6,335 bases of DNA from Phycisphaerae bacterium (GTDB taxonomy: Bacteria > Planctomycetota > Phycisphaerae > Sedimentisphaerales > SG8-4), in assembly GCA_030603035.1 (NCBI GenBank), contig JAUVYQ010000141.1:1-6335 (forward strand), in the 5' to 3' direction. The notes under the pieces are model-generated. The model ran no database searches. It saw nothing but the letters and a program-made list of their open reading frames with translations, and was not told where the DNA came from. The translations under genes and the position numbers were made by a program. Position 1 is the stretch's first letter. Every line of letters begins with the position of its first letter. This document shows positions 6,112-6,335 of the stretch, piece after piece.

Positions 6112-6177
6112 TACCCCGTTAGAAGTCCTTGGCCTGTCAGAACTTACAAGTCAGCCGATGCGTCTTTTAACGGGGTA
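6112..6177. repeat. Long inverted repeat, CCCCGTTAG...TTAACGGGG
   Basis: TACCCCGTTAGAAG (6112-6125) pairs with CTTTTAACGGGGTA (6164-6177): 14 bp with a single G-T wobble. The 38-base loop holds TTGGC/GCCGA (6129-6133 with 6154-6158), so the whole can fold as an extended structure. It is related to the 4873-4902 hairpin by its CCCCGTWAG/CTWACGGGG-like ends and the TTGGCC in the loop. It marks the edge of the AT-rich right end. Confidence 0.6.
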
Positions 6178-6263
6178 TATCCTTTATAAGCAAACACTAC
6201 TGTCCGGTTGTTTGATTTTGAAAACGTTGTAACGATTTAAATAACATTAGGTTACACGCAAAA

Positions 6264-6335
6264 ATGACTGTAATCGATTTGAAATCACTCTTAGACTTAG
6301 GCTATTTCAATTTGAAAAATATCGAAGGAATAGCC
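6264..6335 (+). CDS. Start of an unidentified reading frame, cut by window end
   Basis: ATG at 6264 opens a frame that stays open for 24 codons to the last base (MTVIDLKSLLDLGYFNLKN...). The frame is actually open from 6222, after a TGA at 6219-6221. AGG lies 12 bases upstream of the ATG, a weak ribosome binding site. The DLGYFNLK string reminds me of the DLGYF segment of IS4-type transposases, but there it lies in mid-protein and 24 residues are too few to decide. The surrounding 155 bp (6181-6335) contain 50 G+C by hand count, about one third, far below the kinase gene, which hints at acquired DNA. Confidence 0.35.
   Translation, partial: MTVIDLKSLLDLGYFNLKNIEGIA

Noticed and set aside
6049..6120. 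Complete tRNA-Cys gene
   Set aside because: The anticodon arm is good, but the upstream part folds as CGCC-GCAA-GGCG rather than a D-arm, the T-stem 3' half does not pair and only GGGG/CCCC could serve as an acceptor stem.
6112..6177. Integron attC site
   Set aside because: attC sites open with YYYAAC and close with GTTRRR, whereas here the ends read GTTAGAAG ... CTTTTAAC, the opposite order. No integrase or cassette array is present.

Overview
This looks like a chromosomal segment of an uncultured, moderate-G+C bacterium. My best guess is the Planctomycetota (Phycisphaerae/Sedimentisphaerales-like). That guess rests on the flavour of the proteins and on intergenic DNA packed with short palindromic and heptad repeats, as I recall from such genomes. 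No marker in the window proves it.

Layout: (1) The 3' two thirds of enolase (2-898, +) is followed after 26 bp by a small membrane coiled-coil protein (925-1395, +). This resembles the FtsB/DivIC septum-formation family but has an extra C-terminal membrane helix; eno-ftsB adjacency is known in several bacterial groups. (2) A repeat-rich gap (1396-1554) separates these from a convergent minus-strand operon: an OmpR/PhoB-type response regulator (4368-3676), then a membrane-anchored sensor piece (3651-2809), then a histidine kinase piece (2784-1555). The last two lie in the same reading frame and are separated only by one TAA codon and eight sense codons, so together they look like one 698-codon sensor kinase broken by a single stop. 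(3) A 670-bp intergenic region (4369-5040) carries the regulator promoter with an 11-bp-spaced direct repeat and an overlapping 28-bp dyad, several hairpins, and a probable promoter for the next gene. (4) A PfkB/ribokinase-family sugar kinase (5041-6027, +) has substitutions in two signature motifs. (5) The last 300 bp hold a hairpin, a stretch resembling the anticodon arm of tRNA-Cys, a long inverted repeat and an abrupt AT-rich stretch in which a new reading frame begins and runs off the end.

Functionally, the left genes are housekeeping (glycolysis, and possibly division). The middle is a two-component signalling operon that probably controls itself through the direct repeat, though its sensor may be inactivated or split. 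The kinase at the right is a sugar or nucleoside kinase, possibly with altered chemistry. I saw no CRISPR array, complete insertion sequence, rRNA or complete tRNA. The strongest candidates for something new are the single-stop sensor kinase, the regulator's operator, the divergent kinase motifs and the related hairpin elements.
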